A DNA stretch of 64,000 nucleotides from Adiantum capillus-veneris (Eukaryota > Streptophyta > Polypodiopsida > Polypodiales > Pteridaceae). The stretch lies in NCBI GenBank assembly GCA_014529385.2, contig CM043958.1:92812741-92876740 (forward strand), written 5' to 3'. A model generated the notes under the pieces. That model ran no database searches, had not been told where the DNA came from, and worked only from the letters and a program-made list of their open reading frames with translations. Position 1 is the first letter of the stretch. Each line of letters starts with the position of its first letter. Of this stretch, positions 32,495-43,664 are shown piece after piece. Position numbers and translations under genes: made by a program.

Positions 32495-32780
32495 AAATAG
32501 ATGATGGTTAGAGTGAAAATATTATAAGGATCATGTCAGAAGGTCGTGTCCTTGTGCATAATGTGTTTTAATGATTTTGGGTCATGTACTAGAACTCTTA
32601 GGTTTCTAGATTTTTGTTTGGTGGCTCTTGGTTTTTTACTTTTTTATCTTGTTTTTGTGAGTATAAGGCTTTATATATACATTCCCTAAGATTGGGAGAT
32701 TGAGAGGTCAGGGAGAAAGGTTAAGAGGGGAGTGAGTGAATGATGAATGTCAGCAAACACTTCCCCCTTCCTTCGGTAGA

Positions 32781-33420
32781 TCATACCTTTTGGAATGATG
32801 TCGTCACCTTTTGAAACCAATTGTTCCAAGTTGTCTTGGGTGAAGACTTTGACCAATAGTTTTCAACTGCCCTAGGCATTTCATCTAGTTGCAAGGGTGG
32901 TAAGGTGCTCTCCCATGATTTTATTGGCAATGTTGTTGTAGGTGGTGAACTTACAACAGGAGGTGAAAACTCTTTTTTGTCTGTATGGATATGTACAATG
33001 GTAGGTGGAGGTTGTGTCAAAGATTCTATGTCCGTGTATGAACTACCTGAAGAACAAGAAGCTTCATTCATTTTTTCTATGGTTTAGTTGAGCGAAACAA
33101 GCCTTTCTCGCTTGGGAACCCATACTAGCTCCGGATCCGGTGTATAGTGTTTTGTGATTTTTCCTTTCCCACGATCTTCCATCGGCCTTGTCATCACAAG
33201 ATTTGACTCACATGGGTCAGGTGATAGGTAAGAAACACAATTTACGTTTTGGCACCCAGATTTGATCATTTCCTTGATAGTAGCCTTGGGTTTCCAGTAG
33301 TCGTTTAGGAATCCAAAAGAACGTTTTCTTACATTTTTGGGAGCGAGTGGGGCGTTTCTTAAAAGGCTCTTGTTTTTTAGCACAACCATGGTCACTAAAG
33401 AATCTTTAGAGACCTAGTTG
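32781..33420 (-). pseudogene. Element F extra region with the QG-aromatic-W motif, broken
   Basis: Translating 33241-33330 on the - strand gives FWIPKRLLETQGYYQGNDQ and then IWVPKRK. This matches LLEAQGFYEGNTQIWLPK and KWIPRLLLQKQGFYNGNSQ of the full family-C element. After a frameshift near 33235, another frame continues through YTPDPELVWVPKRERLVS to a stop near 33085. A further open stretch (32781-33071) is Ser/Pro-rich with a Trp-containing end. The part of the 33084-33395 frame that overlaps 33241-33330 is an out-of-frame shadow. Function unknown. Its place after integrase is where Ty3 plant elements sometimes carry extra or envelope-like genes. Confidence 0.6.
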
Positions 33421-33785
33421 TATGTTTTATTTGCTATGTTACGATGCGTCTTGTGCGTCTCTAGCTTTTGTTTCAACTACAGAAGTTGAAGCTCTAGAGA
33501 GTTGGGCTATAGGGACATATGGTTCAATCTCCTGGACATGCATTGTTTTTTGTTTTCTTTCCTCAGGATGTAATATTTCAGGGACTATGGCTTGAGTGAC
33601 AAGGCTAAGAAGTTGTTTCTGTGTTGTGACACTCAGTGTCCCTCAATCAATAGTGCATTTGGTCGCTATCATCCATGTGCGTCCTAGGTTTATATGACCT
33701 TCCATAGTTCCAACAGGCATGACCAAAAAGTCTTGAGCTACAACCCCGTTATCATAACTGACAGAAGTGTGTCAAATACCAAAAA
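33421..33785 (-). pseudogene. Decayed link between retropepsin-like domain and motif region of element F
   Basis: No long open frame remains. On the - strand short readable pieces (for example TIDRGTLSVTT and MHVQEIEPYVPIAQL) suggest former coding sequence interrupted by stops. Confidence 0.35.
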
Positions 33786-34403
33786 TCATTTTTTCTTGTT
33801 GACACCCTTGACTTGGATAGTACTCTTAGATAGGGATGGATTTCCCAATTGACACCACACTCCGTATGACAACATATTATATTTATCACCCATGTCTAAC
33901 AAGACACTATATAGCACTTTCCCATAGGTGCTATTTAGTTCAATAGGGTATCTTAGAGGTGTGTCAGAGTCCAACCAATCATCCTCTGTTTCAACATGGA
34001 ATACATGTGTAACTCCAAGGTTTGCCTCTTGTTGGCGTCTTATGCGTTGTTGTCGCTCCTTAGCCTCACCTTGAGCTTGTATCTTCTTCAATTTTGTTTG
34101 TGCCTTGGCTGCCTTTTTTTTATGGATGGCACGTAGCTCGTCTTGGCTTAAAGGATCATAGTATCTTTTAAACTTACTCCCATTGAGGAATCCAACGGTT
34201 TTAACTCCATCAAGAGTCTCCATGCGAATGGTACCTTGTGGGCTGATTTCACATACTCTATATGGTCCTTCTCCCGCATGTTGCAACCTTTTCTTCTTGT
34301 TTTGCACTCCATACATAAGGACTTTATCACCAACATTGATATCTTTGTTCTTTAGATGACAGTCAAACCCATTTCTTCCTCCTATCTTTCTCCACAAGTG
34401 CAT
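33786..34403 (-). pseudogene. Element F integrase C-terminal domain fused to a retropepsin-like domain
   Basis: The 205-residue open stretch starts in the integrase tail: INVGDKVLMYGVQNKKKR, then GEGPYRVCEISPQGTIR and a LNGSKFKRYY end, the GPY/F module of Ty3 integrases. A charged coiled segment follows (HKKKAAKAQTKLKKIQAQGE). The last 55 residues read YGKVLYSVLLDMGDKYNMLSYG then VWCQLGNPSLSK, which has retropepsin layout with LLDMG in place of the LLDSG active site. The same MSYG-x-W core appears in family C. A protease-like domain downstream of integrase is unusual, because the normal protease lies before reverse transcriptase. Confidence 0.72.
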
Positions 34404-34429
34404 TTTGCACAGCTAATTGTCTTTTTTTA

Positions 34430-35137
34430 TCGAATCTTTCAAGGATATATAAGCGCTCAACTAAAGGGTTACCATCCCAACCTTCTTGGGAAAGCTACAC
34501 GCAAACTAAGAATTACAAACTCCCATGGCATAACTGCTTCTTGGCCATATACCATTTTGCATGGTGTACGATTGATAGAAACCTTGTAAGAAGTATGGTA
34601 AGCCCATAGAACTGATGTCAGCTTCAAATCCCAATCTGTGCGATGAGCTTCCATTGTTTTAGTCAAGATAGAAATTAAGGTCTTGTTAGTGCTCTCAGCT
34701 TGGTCATTTGCTTGTGGGTGATGTGGTGTAGACTTATAGTAAGCTATCATGAAGTTTGTTGTGCGTTCCTTTATCACTCCATTTATAAAATGAGTACCAT
34801 TGTCACTCACAATTTCAAAGGGACAACCAAATCTTGTAATAATGTTCTCAAAGAGAAACTTGGCAGTTGATTTTGCATCAGCCTTACGTGTCGCCCTGAC
34901 TTTCGCCCACTTTGTCACATAGTCAGTGGCAATGATAATATATCTAGATTGAGTGTTACGAGCTGTCGGACTAATTGGGCCTACAAAGTCTAAACCCCAT
35001 TTTTATAAAGGTTGAGTCACTTTAACACGATGTAAGGGCATCTTATCCTTTTGTTGTGTGATCTTGTAATGTTGGCATTCATCGCATCCTTTTGCAAAAA
35101 GTGATGCATCCTTGAATAAGGTAGGCCACCAATAGCC
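34430..35137 (-). pseudogene. Element F integrase zinc-finger end and catalytic core
   Basis: YWWPTLFKDASLF and CDECQHYKITQQKDKMPLH (35003-35130) complete the zinc finger. A TAA interrupts near 35000. The core then reads IIIATDYVTKWAKV (first Asp), IVSDNGTHFINGV (second Asp) and HPQANDQAESTNKTL (Glu), so the DDE triad is complete. The open part is 34469-34918. A frameshift near 34480 separates it from the C-terminal domain. The zinc finger's N-terminal half lies at 40675-40847, beyond Copia-2. Confidence 0.85.
35133..35137. other. Target-site duplication of Copia-2 (left)
   Basis: TAGCC, repeated at 40675-40679 right after the other LTR. Confidence 0.92.
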
Positions 35138-35309
35138 TGAAGGAGTACGAGCGAAAGTGCGACGCGAGAGAGAGCACGATAAGAAGAGCACGACGATATG
35201 GTGAACTCGCTCTACTGTAATATGTAGAGCATAGTGAGTTATTATTAGGTTTTAACAAAAGAATATGTGTACATACCTGGCGACCCGCATTGGGCTTTAT
35301 ACCCCAACA
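35138..35309 (-). repeat. Copia-2 3' LTR, 172 bp
   Basis: On the - strand it starts TGTTGGGGTATAAAG and ends CTCCTTCA. It is 20 bp shorter than the 5' LTR because of an indel at tacctggcgacccgc. Confidence 0.93.
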
Positions 35310-35324
35310 ACCTCCCACTTAAAG
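35310..35324 (-). other. Polypurine tract of Copia-2
   Basis: On the - strand CTTTAAGTGGGAGGT abuts the 3' LTR. Copia-3 uses a similar AAGTGGGAGAT. Confidence 0.75.
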
Positions 35325-35398
35325 TCCAATGTGGTACTTTAAGTGTGAGAGAAGCTACTATACAAGCTAATATACAAGAGATGTAGAGAAGTGATGTA

Positions 35399-36997
35399 CT
35401 ACCCTACACCTAACTGCTTGCGAAAATGCGCAAAGCTCTCTGAGCGAAGTCCTTTCGTAAGTAGATCAGCAGGATTTTCTGTGGTGTGAACTTTGACAAG
35501 CTGAAGTTGCTTATCCTCGAGCATTTCCCTGATGAAATGATACTTCACATCCACATGCTTTGTCTTTGAGTGATAAACTGGATTGCGAGCCAATTGTATA
35601 GCACTTTGACTATCACAATATAACACAGGCATCTCTTCTTTGATTCCCAAATCTGTTACTAGTCGATTAAGCCAAATTGATTCTTTGCATGCCTCTGATG
35701 CTGCAACATATTCAGCCTCTGTAGTAGACTGAGTAACACAATCTTGTAATCTAGAACGCCATGATACTGCTCCACCAGCCAATGTAAAGACATACCCTGA
35801 CGTAGACCTTCGGTTGTCTAAGTCACCTGCATAATCCGAGTCTGTAAAACCCTTTACACTTAGCTCCTGACTCCCATAGCATATACGCATACTCTTTGTA
35901 GCTTTCAGGTATCTCAATATTCCTTTCACTGCCTCCCAATGTTTCTTGCCTGGGTTTGACATGTATCGACTTACTACTCCCACTGCAAATGCAATGTCTG
36001 GGCGAGTAGCAATCATTGCATACATCAAACTACCCACTGCAGACGCATATGGAATCTTATCCATTTCAGCATGTTCTTTCTCAGACACATGACAATCTTG
36101 TTTGCTAAGTTTCACATATGGTGGCAATGGAACGCTCAATGCCTTTCCCTTCTCCATATTCAAACGTTGCAAAACCTTGTCAATATACTCTGTTTGAGAT
36201 AACCAAATCAACTTCTTTGATCTTTCTCTCTCAATGCGCATACCAAGTATATGACTTGCCTCACCCATGTCTTTCATGTCAAACGATTTTTCCATCTTTG
36301 ACTTCAAAACTGAAATTTCTTCCAAGTGCTTGCCAGCAATCAACATGTCATCCACATACAAAATAAGGATCAGCCAACTGCCATCCTTAGCCTTCTTTGT
36401 ATATAGACAGTGATCGAACTCACTACGTTTGTAGCCTTGAGAAAGCATAAACTTGTGGAACTTATGGTACCATGCCCTCGGTGATTGTTTTAAGCCATAA
36501 AGACTCTTTAACAACTAACATACCAAATCTTCCTTGCCTTTCTCAACAAACCCTTCTGGCTGCTGCATGTAAATTTCCACATCTAAATCACCATGCAAGA
36601 ACGTTGTCTTGACATCCATTTGGTGCAACACCAAATCTAATATGGCAACCAATGCAAGAAAGCATCTCAATGTAGTCATCTTGACCACCGGAGAGAAGAC
36701 TTCATCAAAGTCAATGCCTTGTTCTTGCTTAAATCCCTTGGCAACAAGCCTTGCTTTGTACTTTGGCTGACTATCATGAGCGGTGATCTTATACCTGTAA
36801 CCCCATTTACAAGGTAGAGCCTTTTTGCCCTGTGGTAATTTAACTAGTTTCCATGTCTGGTTTTTATGCAGAGCTATCATCTCTGACTGCATGGCCAATT
36901 GCCAATTCCCGGAGTCCTTCATTTGCACCGCTTCCTTGTAACATGAAGACTCATTGCAATCAGTCAACATGAAATAGTTCATAGATGGAACAAACAT
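35399..36997 (-). pseudogene. Copia-2 reverse transcriptase and RNase H, one in-frame stop
   Basis: The first part (36515-36997) carries KNQTWKLVKLPQGKKALPCKW and HQMDVKTTFLHGDL, with the first catalytic Asp. A TAG at about 36512 sits where the family has Lys (VCKLLKSLYGLKQ-type context). The 371-residue remainder (35399-36514) has LILYVDDMLIAGK intact, the connection TRPDIAFAVGVVSRY, and RNase H with DSDYAGD, STTEAEYVA, CDSQSAIQLARNP and TKHVDVKYHFIRE. It ends at 35399. Apart from the stop the catalytic residues are all present. Confidence 0.92.
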
Positions 36998-37006
36998 ATC
37001 AGGAGG

Positions 37007-37705
37007 TCACGTGATACCTCCAGATCTATGCAAAATAGGTGGCTCAGGCTGAGCCACAACCTGTGGTTCCACTCTATCCTGTCCTTGCTCCTCTTGAGCC
37101 CTGACATTTTGTCTTGCACGTGTAGGTCCATCTTCTTGGAAGACAACTCTTCTAATCTCCTCAACCCTCTCTAGTTTAGAATGATATTTGGCTTCATTAA
37201 AGTGAACATCATTGCAGCGGATAACCTTTCTGGATTCGGGATCCCAAAGTCCGTACCCCATCTCACCAGAATTACCATAGCTTAGAAAGATGCACTTTCT
37301 ACTCTTTGGCTCAAGTTTGTTCCTAAATTCCTTTGGAACATGAGTATATGCCTCACAGCCAAAGACTCTGAGATGCTTGTATGAGGGCATTTTGCCTGAC
37401 CATACCATCTCTGCCACTGAATCCTTCTGCAAAACCTTGCTAGGAGATCTATTTATAAGATGAACAACTGTTGATACAGCTTCAGCCCAAAACCCATTTG
37501 GCAGTTGTGCATTAGACAACATACTTCTGACCTTCTCTTGTATGGTCCTATTCATCCTCTCAGCAACACCATTTTGAGGAGGATTGTAAGGAGCAGTAAG
37601 TTCATGTTTTATACCTTTTAACTCACAAAAGTCCTGAAAGGCCTTTGAAACATACTCTCCACCATTGTCAGTGCGTAAGCATTTAAGCTTCTTGCCACTC
37701 TGATT
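37007..37705 (-). pseudogene. Copia-2 integrase C-terminal half
   Basis: It continues the integrase after the TAG near 37704: KCLRTDNGGEY (second Asp), then GVAERMNRTIQEK with the catalytic Glu, FWAEAVSTVVHLINRSPSK and FGCEAYTHVPKEFR. It ends in an acidic, Gln-rich linker where a TGA near 37004 replaces what should be CGA. The frame is otherwise preserved from the upstream piece. Confidence 0.9.
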
Positions 37706-39379
37706 CTACACAAGTGTCACAAACGATTTGAAAACACTAAACGCTTCATCCTTATGCTTGAGAAAGTAAACCCATACTTTCCTTGAGTAATCATCTATAA
37801 ATGTCATAAAGTAAGAAGCTCCCCCTAGAGATAGGTTAGGCATAGGTCCACACAAATCACTATGAACAAGTGCCAACTGTGTATCTCTTCTACTACTTCT
37901 ATGCTTATGTGGTTGCTGTGTTTGCTTACCATACAGACAATGTTCACAGAATTCAAAATCATTAAATGACAAGCCAGGTAAATAACCAGAATGAGACAAG
38001 ATTTCCATTCCCTTCTTGGACATATGTCCTAACCGGCTATGCCACAAAGAAACGTTCGGCTGCTTGGTTACATTGATTACATTTTTAGAGACATTTGATA
38101 CATAAATCATGTAAATTCCTCCAGACTTTACTCCATGTGCTACTATCATAGAACCCTTGGATATCTTCCACATGTTCTGTCCAAAAGTGGTGACGTAGCC
38201 AGCATCATCAAGTAAACTTGTACTGATCACGCTCTTTGTAATTGCAGGAACATGTCTCACATTCTTCAGCGTGAAAGAAGAGCCATTTTGAAACTTCAAT
38301 TGAACATCTCCAACACCTAAGATCTCACATGTCTGCCCATTGCCTAGCCGAACATGATCTTTAGTGGTCACATAAGAGGTAAACCACTCCTTGTTTGGAG
38401 ACACATGAAGTGATGCCCCTAAGTCTATAATCCAGTCACTCGGTGCATTTCCATCAGATGCTGTAAGAAGAGCTGAGTCCATTGTATTCTTCAAGAAGTA
38501 GATGTCTCCTGACACTAGACTGTCATCCTTTGCAACAGTGTTTGTCACATTTATTTCTTGAATCTTCACTGAGGACTTGTCCTTCTCACCATGGTCTTCA
38601 GCTTTCTCTTTGCCTTTTTCTACTTTCCATTCTTTGCAGTCTCTTTTCATGTGACCCTTCTTGCCACAATGGTAGCATTCTATGTCACTCTTGCCTTTAG
38701 CACTGCGGGACTTGCTACGAGACTGATTCCTCTTTCCACCTTTGTCCTTTTCTTTGGTCCTTCCCCTGACAACTAAGGTTGTTCCTTTGCCTTTGTCCAT
38801 TGTCTTTCTGTTGGTTTCTTCAGTAAGTAGACTGCCTTCTACACCTGCTATGGTCAAACCATGTGGAGGTGCAGAATTACTCAAAGCTGTGCGAAAAGTG
38901 TCCCAACTTTCCGGCAATGTGATCAATAGGAACATAGCTCTAACAGGTTCATCAAACTTGACACCTTGAGCTGACAACTGACTGTAGATGGTGTTGAATT
39001 CATTCAGATGATTGGACATAGGGGTCCCTTCTTTCATCTTCAAGTCAACAAGCTTCTTAAGCCAGTATACCTGTGAAGTTGCACTCTGCTTCTCATAAAG
39101 ATCACTCAGCTTTTTCCATGCTTGATAAGCCGACATCTCGTCTGCTGCATTGAAGTAAACGCTTTCTGCCAAAGTCAGCATAATGGTAGAAAGTGTCAAT
39201 TCATCCATTTCGCTCCATTCATCTTTGTCCATATCTTCTGGTTTTATCCCCTTGAGCTTTATAGGTTTTCTCTGCTTCTTTTGTACCAACACGTGCCAAA
39301 TCTACTTCTTCCACAATGGGAAATTGGTTCCATCCAGCTTCTTAATATTGTAAAGAGAAGTGTCCTGTGATCCAGCCAT
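37706..39379 (-). pseudogene. Copia-2 Gag, protease and integrase N-terminal half
   Basis: The natural start is the ATG at 39379 (MAGSQDTSLYNIKKLDG). A TAG near 39301 replaces a Gln codon soon after, and the frame then stays open from 39292 to 37706. Gag contains YQAWKKLSDLYEKQSATSQ. The zinc knuckle CYHCGKKGHMKRDC is intact. Protease reads WIIDLGASLHVS, where DSG is expected, so the catalytic Ser is Leu. The pre-integrase block LWHSRLGHMSKKG and CEHCLYGKQ precedes integrase HSDLCGPMPNLSLGGASYF and FIDDYSRKVWVY. Confidence 0.92.
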
Positions 39380-40468
39380 AGCTACGCTTCACAGTAGTTT
39401 ACTTTCCTGGGAAAAATTCGGCAGAGTTTCCCCTGTAAACTGACCTCTGAACCAATATCAACCTGTCAACAAATGAACCAAGAAAGCTTCAGATTCTACA
39501 AAAATTTTGGCAGATTCTTGTTTGTAAAATGGCTCTGGTGTACTCAAAAACAGACCAAAAACAGCTCAAAAAACCACTGTCTCTCTAACACTGTAAGCTG
39601 TGGGTAAACTTGTCATGCACCTGTACTGTCTCTCACTGTCCTGTCACACTGTCCTGTAAGCATAGACTGCGACAATGCCTCAACGGCAGTAAAGCAAAGA
39701 TGCAATCCCAACTGTCTAACTCACAGTCAATACATCCTAGCTGCCTATCTAAGGGTGCTCGAGGGATCGCTCCAAGACCTGTATCACCGAAAGGATCTCA
39801 ACATTTGAGAATCCCCCAGCTCAATAAAACCTCACTCGACCCTCAATAAAGGATGCAGTAAATCTGACAGTACATAGACTTCCCACAAAGTCATACATCC
39901 ACAAATTTCCCATTGTATGCTGTAACCGTTGCGGCGAGTGTTTGCTGCGTGACTCACAGCCAGTAAACCCTCAACAGACATACATAATCTCTGACAATAC
40001 ATCCCATGTGGAAGTACGTGCAATGTCAGGATGAAATCTGGAATATCAAGCAGCAAACACAAGCTACCTGATGAACTAGTGGATGTCGCCTACAGTCTGT
40101 GTGTAGATGCGTCCGTGTCATATGTGACACGCCTCCAAGAACTGTGAGCCGTCCTTCGTTGTGTAAACAGCCACAAATCAGCACTCTAGAAGTGCAGATA
40201 TCCTCAGCACTTGTAGTCGTAGGTCGAAACCCCAAATTTGCAGTGTCGGATCTACACCCATCGAGACCACGTAGTCGAAAATGGCTTGCGCAGAACTTTG
40301 TCGAAGCCGAACGGTGGCCGAGATGACCTCAGAATGAAATTCTAAGAACACCAAGCCCTTAGGGCTGTCCCACAGGAATTGGGGCCGTGTCTTCGCTTGT
40401 CGAATCTCACTCCAATCTGAGCAGGTGACTCTAGCTACCTGCAATTGCTGCCCCGAGCCTCGATCTGA
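39380..40468 (-). other. Copia-2 5' leader
   Basis: About 1.1 kb between primer site and Gag start. It has only short open stretches, none with a recognised domain. It probably carries packaging signals. Confidence 0.5.
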
Positions 40469-40480
40469 GCTTTGATACCA
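40469..40480 (-). other. Primer binding site of Copia-2
   Basis: TGGTATCAAAGC on the - strand, initiator-tRNA-Met type with one mismatch, 2 bases from the LTR. Confidence 0.88.
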
Positions 40481-40482
40481 GT

Positions 40483-40674
40483 TGAAGGAGTACGAGCGGA
40501 AGTGCGACGCGAGAGAGAGCGCGATAAGAAGAGCACGACGATATGGTGAACTCGCTCTACTGTAATGTGTAGAGCATAGTGAGTTCTTATTAGGTTTTAA
40601 CAAAAGAATATGTGTACATACCTAGCGGCCCGCCCACTTACCTGGGCGACCACATTGGGCTTTATACCCCAACA
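40483..40674 (-). repeat. Copia-2 5' LTR, 192 bp
   Basis: On the - strand it starts TGTTGGGGTATAAAGCCC and ends TCCTTCA. A TATA box lies 8 bases from its outer end. Confidence 0.93.
40659..40667 (-). promoter_or_regulatory. TATA box at the very edge of the Copia-2 LTR
   Basis: GGTATAAAG lies only a few bases inside the LTR, leaving almost no U3 upstream of it. Confidence 0.5.
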
Positions 40675-41285
40675 TAGCCTAATTGCAACACCTTTCTAGC
40701 AATTATCTCCCTTGACAAATGTCCTTCGGCTATACCCATGTGGGCTTCTTGCAATATGTATAAATACTCACGTCTAAGAATATCATCCTTCCCTAACTTG
40801 TAGAGAGTTCCTGCAATTAGAGAATAAGGTTTACATTCTTTTAACAATTTTCAAGCTATATCCTTACAAAGCTCTTTGGGTGGGAAACCGTTAACTAAAA
40901 ATTTCACAATCTTCTCACTCCATTCAGCCATGGTCTCGACTAGGAATAGGAAAGTATCGGGCAATTCATCATCGACTCCAATAGGGGCTTCACCATTGGG
41001 TATGCGAGACAAATGATCTGCCATAATATGTCTTTTACCAGGTCTCACCACAACGGTAAAATAAAACTCAAGGAGAACTAACAACCATCGTGTCATTCTT
41101 CCCATGGAACAAGGTTTATTTACTAGATACAACAAGGCTTGATGATCCACACAAGAAACAAACATGTTGGCATGAAGGTAGTAGCAAAATTTCTTCAATG
41201 CATAAATCATAGCTAAATCTTCCCGCTCTGTAGTGGTGTAGTTTCTCTCGGCATCATTCAATTGACGACATGCAAAGATATGCAT
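40675..41285 (-). pseudogene. Element F RNase H and start of integrase zinc finger
   Basis: RNase H reads ACRQLNDAERNYTTTERED, LAMIYALKKFCYYLHAN, VDHQALLYLV and the end RHIMADHLSRIPNGE, the Ty3 pattern with conserved Asp and Glu positions. A stop at about 40850 follows an acidic linker. The next piece (40675-40847) gives SLIAGTLYKLGKDDILRRE, EAHMGIAEGHLSREIIARKVL with the His pair of the zinc finger, and meets the Copia-2 target site. The first 24 or so residues of the open frame starting at 41345 are antisense family-C sequence, not RNase H. Confidence 0.85.
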
Positions 41286-42071
41286 ATAGGGTGTCCCAGA
41301 ATTGGGACTTGCATTAGGCACTCTTCCTTTGTTTCTCCCAACCACTCATCTTACATGACAGGTACTTCAAGTTCCATTGCTCAACTCTAATTAGAGCGTA
41401 TACCAAAGGCACTTTTCTCCCACCGGGTTTTTTCCTTTGGTCATCCACATTCCATATTCTAATCTAGAAACCCCCATCATCATCATCATCTTGTATATAT
41501 TTCTTTTACATCATCAATAAGGAAATGGCTACCCATAACGATCATCAACGCGTTGGAACAAGAGCTATGGATCTCAAGAATGCTTGTCAAAAGCAAACCT
41601 TAACTTCAAGGACACGACAAAGCTTCAACACAAACAATGGTAAGTTAAAGAATGTCTTACAACGACAAGTAATGACAACTTCAATAAGCGAGATATCCAC
41701 AACAACCATACACATAGTGCTTCAACACGGGCTACCTATTGCAAAAAACTCAAATTGCAGTGGACCTTGAAAGCAAAACCATCATAAAGTCCACACCACA
41801 AAGAGGGTCAGTTCTACAACCTTAGACACATCAAAATCCATCTTCATGGCAGCCAAGACTGGCAACAAAGAGGAGAATGCGCAACAAGAACAAAAGTTTC
41901 CTCTATAATCAAAGCTCAAATCACGTATCAACAACACGGTAGATATGAATCACTCAAGGAAGGGGAGAGTGTAATCAACAACAAAGCACTTCCCAAGCTA
42001 AAGACCAACCTTCAAGACAAAGCTGAAGACAACCCTATGACAAAACTGCACATGGTCATGTCAAGGGACGA
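41286..42071 (+). repeat. Family-C 3' fragment (copy G)
   Basis: It aligns with 61770-62440 of the full element: gcatatagGGTGTCCCA..., agagcgtataccaaaggca, cactcaaggaaggggagag and atggtcatgtcaagggacga. No LTR of family C follows. An 81-residue open stretch (41525-41770) is basic and Thr-rich, with no known domain. Confidence 0.7.
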
Positions 42072-43651
42072 TGTCATAATAGCTAATATCTAATTCTCCT
42101 AAATTATTTTCTCATGTTAAACTGATCATTTAATATGGGGAAGTACCAGGAGAGAAAAAGTTAGAATATTGGTTAAGCTGACAGATGGACCAAAGGAGGG
42201 AAAATAGGGATCCAAAGGGGGGGCCATCTGCAAAAGAGCAATGTGCAACAATGGGCTTTAAAGACCCTAAGGTTCAGCCCATTAAGACTTCCAAAATGTT
42301 AAGGTTCCAAAATTCAAAGGTTGTGTCCTATGGTCAAGCTTAGTAAAATTGGATGCTTTGTGAGTGTGCCAAAAAGTCTTCAAGACTCCTACATAGGAGG
42401 GGGGCAAGCCCTGTAAGTAGGGGATGAGAGAGAAACACACACACACACACACTCACAGGCTCCCTTTACACAAAGGGAATAAGGGACACATGTCAGCTCC
42501 CTAGGCCAATTGCTCACAAGGTGCACTCAAATCCTATTGGATGGCCATAGAGGTGGACCAATGAGAATTAGGCTAGAGTAAATCTAGTTTAATTCATTTA
42601 AAAACACTTGATAAAAGAACCAATAAGAATTAAGCTCTCTAGAAGACTATTGACCAGTCTCCCAAGGGGTCCAATGAGCATTCAGCAGCCCCATGGCTTG
42701 CTTGATTCCTAGACAAAGGGGTCCAATGAGAGTTTAGTTGCATTACTTAATTACCTAAAGCTATCACAAAAGGGGAAAGGGAGACATATGTCACAAGACT
42801 ATCACTTATGCTTCTTAAATCCTATTGGCTAAGCTTGGAGAGGTCCAATGGGAAGCCAGCAAGAGGATTTAGCAAGAGGGGTCGACCAAGAGAGAGAGAG
42901 GGGGGGGGCTGATTTTTCAAAGGCATTATCACACACACTCAGAAAATCTCATGTGTGAAGCAAGAAGACTCTCTCTCTCTCTCCTTCTCAAGATTTAATG
43001 GAAAGCTCGTCACCTACTCCAAGCTTGTGAGAAGGGAGGCCTACACCAACAACTCTTGTCTTTGTGATACAAATCCAACCAAGAGCCAAGCTTCAATGCA
43101 TGCTCATCTCCTCTGCCATGCTAATTACTAAGCTATGCTAAGCTTTTATGAGTGATTATGTGAGGAGATATACTTCTTTCTCGTAAGACTACTCCTTCTT
43201 CCTCTCAATCTACTCTCATACCCTGCTAGCTCTCACCATGTTTGAAGGTGTGTGAGATCTTAGGTCTGAGACCCTGAGGGAATTGATGTTGTGTTTTATA
43301 AGTGTTTGCTTAGTGCTTGAAACTTCCATCTTCATGCACTAGCTAGTTATTGAAGGAACACAATGAATTGTATTTTAAAATGTCTCCCTTGATGGTGGAA
43401 ACCTATAATACAAAGCCTTTTGGAGGGAGGACCGGCTCCATGTAAATCCGGTCCTCAATTGTTGTCAATAGCTTAATTTCTCTCTCTTTTGAAGTATTGT
43501 TCATGCCTATCTAACTAGGTGTTATGCTTTTTGTTGCTCTCTCCATCCAAGCACTCTTGCTATGCTCATTAGGAATCTCTTCTAATGAAATGCTCACTAT
43601 GTTCATGTTATTTTCCGCTACACACAAGTTAGTAGGCCATTAAATGTTACA
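42072..43651 (+). repeat. Candidate 5' LTR of element H, about 1.58 kb
   Basis: It begins TGTCATAATAG directly after the family-C homology stops, and ends TGTTACA two bases before a primer site. It contains (CA)n near 42438, (AG)n near 42890 and no coding frame. The 3' partner is outside the window, so the left boundary is provisional. Confidence 0.45.
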
Positions 43652-43653
43652 TT

Positions 43654-43664
43654 TGTATCAGAGC
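43654..43664 (+). other. Primer binding site of element H
   Basis: TGTATCAGAGC resembles TGGTATCAGAGC with one G missing. Confidence 0.7.

Larger units (their letters stand above)
35138..40674 (-). mobile_element. Copia-2: complete Ty1/Copia element, 5.5 kb
   Basis: LTRs at 35138-35309 and 40483-40674 enclose gag, protease, integrase, reverse transcriptase and RNase H on the - strand, with primer site and polypurine tract. The duplicated target TAGCC lies at 35133-35137 and 40675-40679. Removing the element rejoins the zinc finger of element F integrase (ARKVLQLG then YWWPTLF). The polyprotein is spoiled by only a few in-frame stops, so insertion is fairly recent. Confidence 0.95.
31985..41290 (-). 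mobile_element. Element F: Ty3 element with extra region after integrase, split by Copia-2
   Basis: On the - strand, from right to left, it reads RNase H, integrase zinc finger, [Copia-2], integrase core, integrase C-terminal domain, a retropepsin-like domain, a W-rich motif region, an acidic ORF, and a polypurine-like tract. The 5' half (LTR, Gag, protease, polymerase palm) is missing. The right edge near 41285 is joined to a family-C 3' fragment running the other way. The left edge is cut near family-C copy B at 31980. The integrase keeps all three catalytic acids, so the parent was autonomous. Confidence 0.78.

Noticed and set aside
33084-33395. 103-residue open frame in element F taken as a single gene
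   Set aside because: Its first half is a shadow. The real frame in 33241-33330 carries the QG-aromatic-W motif, and only the second half (YTPDPELVWVPK) is plausible coding.
41286-41345. First 20 or so residues of the RNase H open frame of element F
   Set aside because: They are antisense family-C 3' sequence, matched by the antisense of 61770-61835, so the frame is a chimaera at an element boundary.
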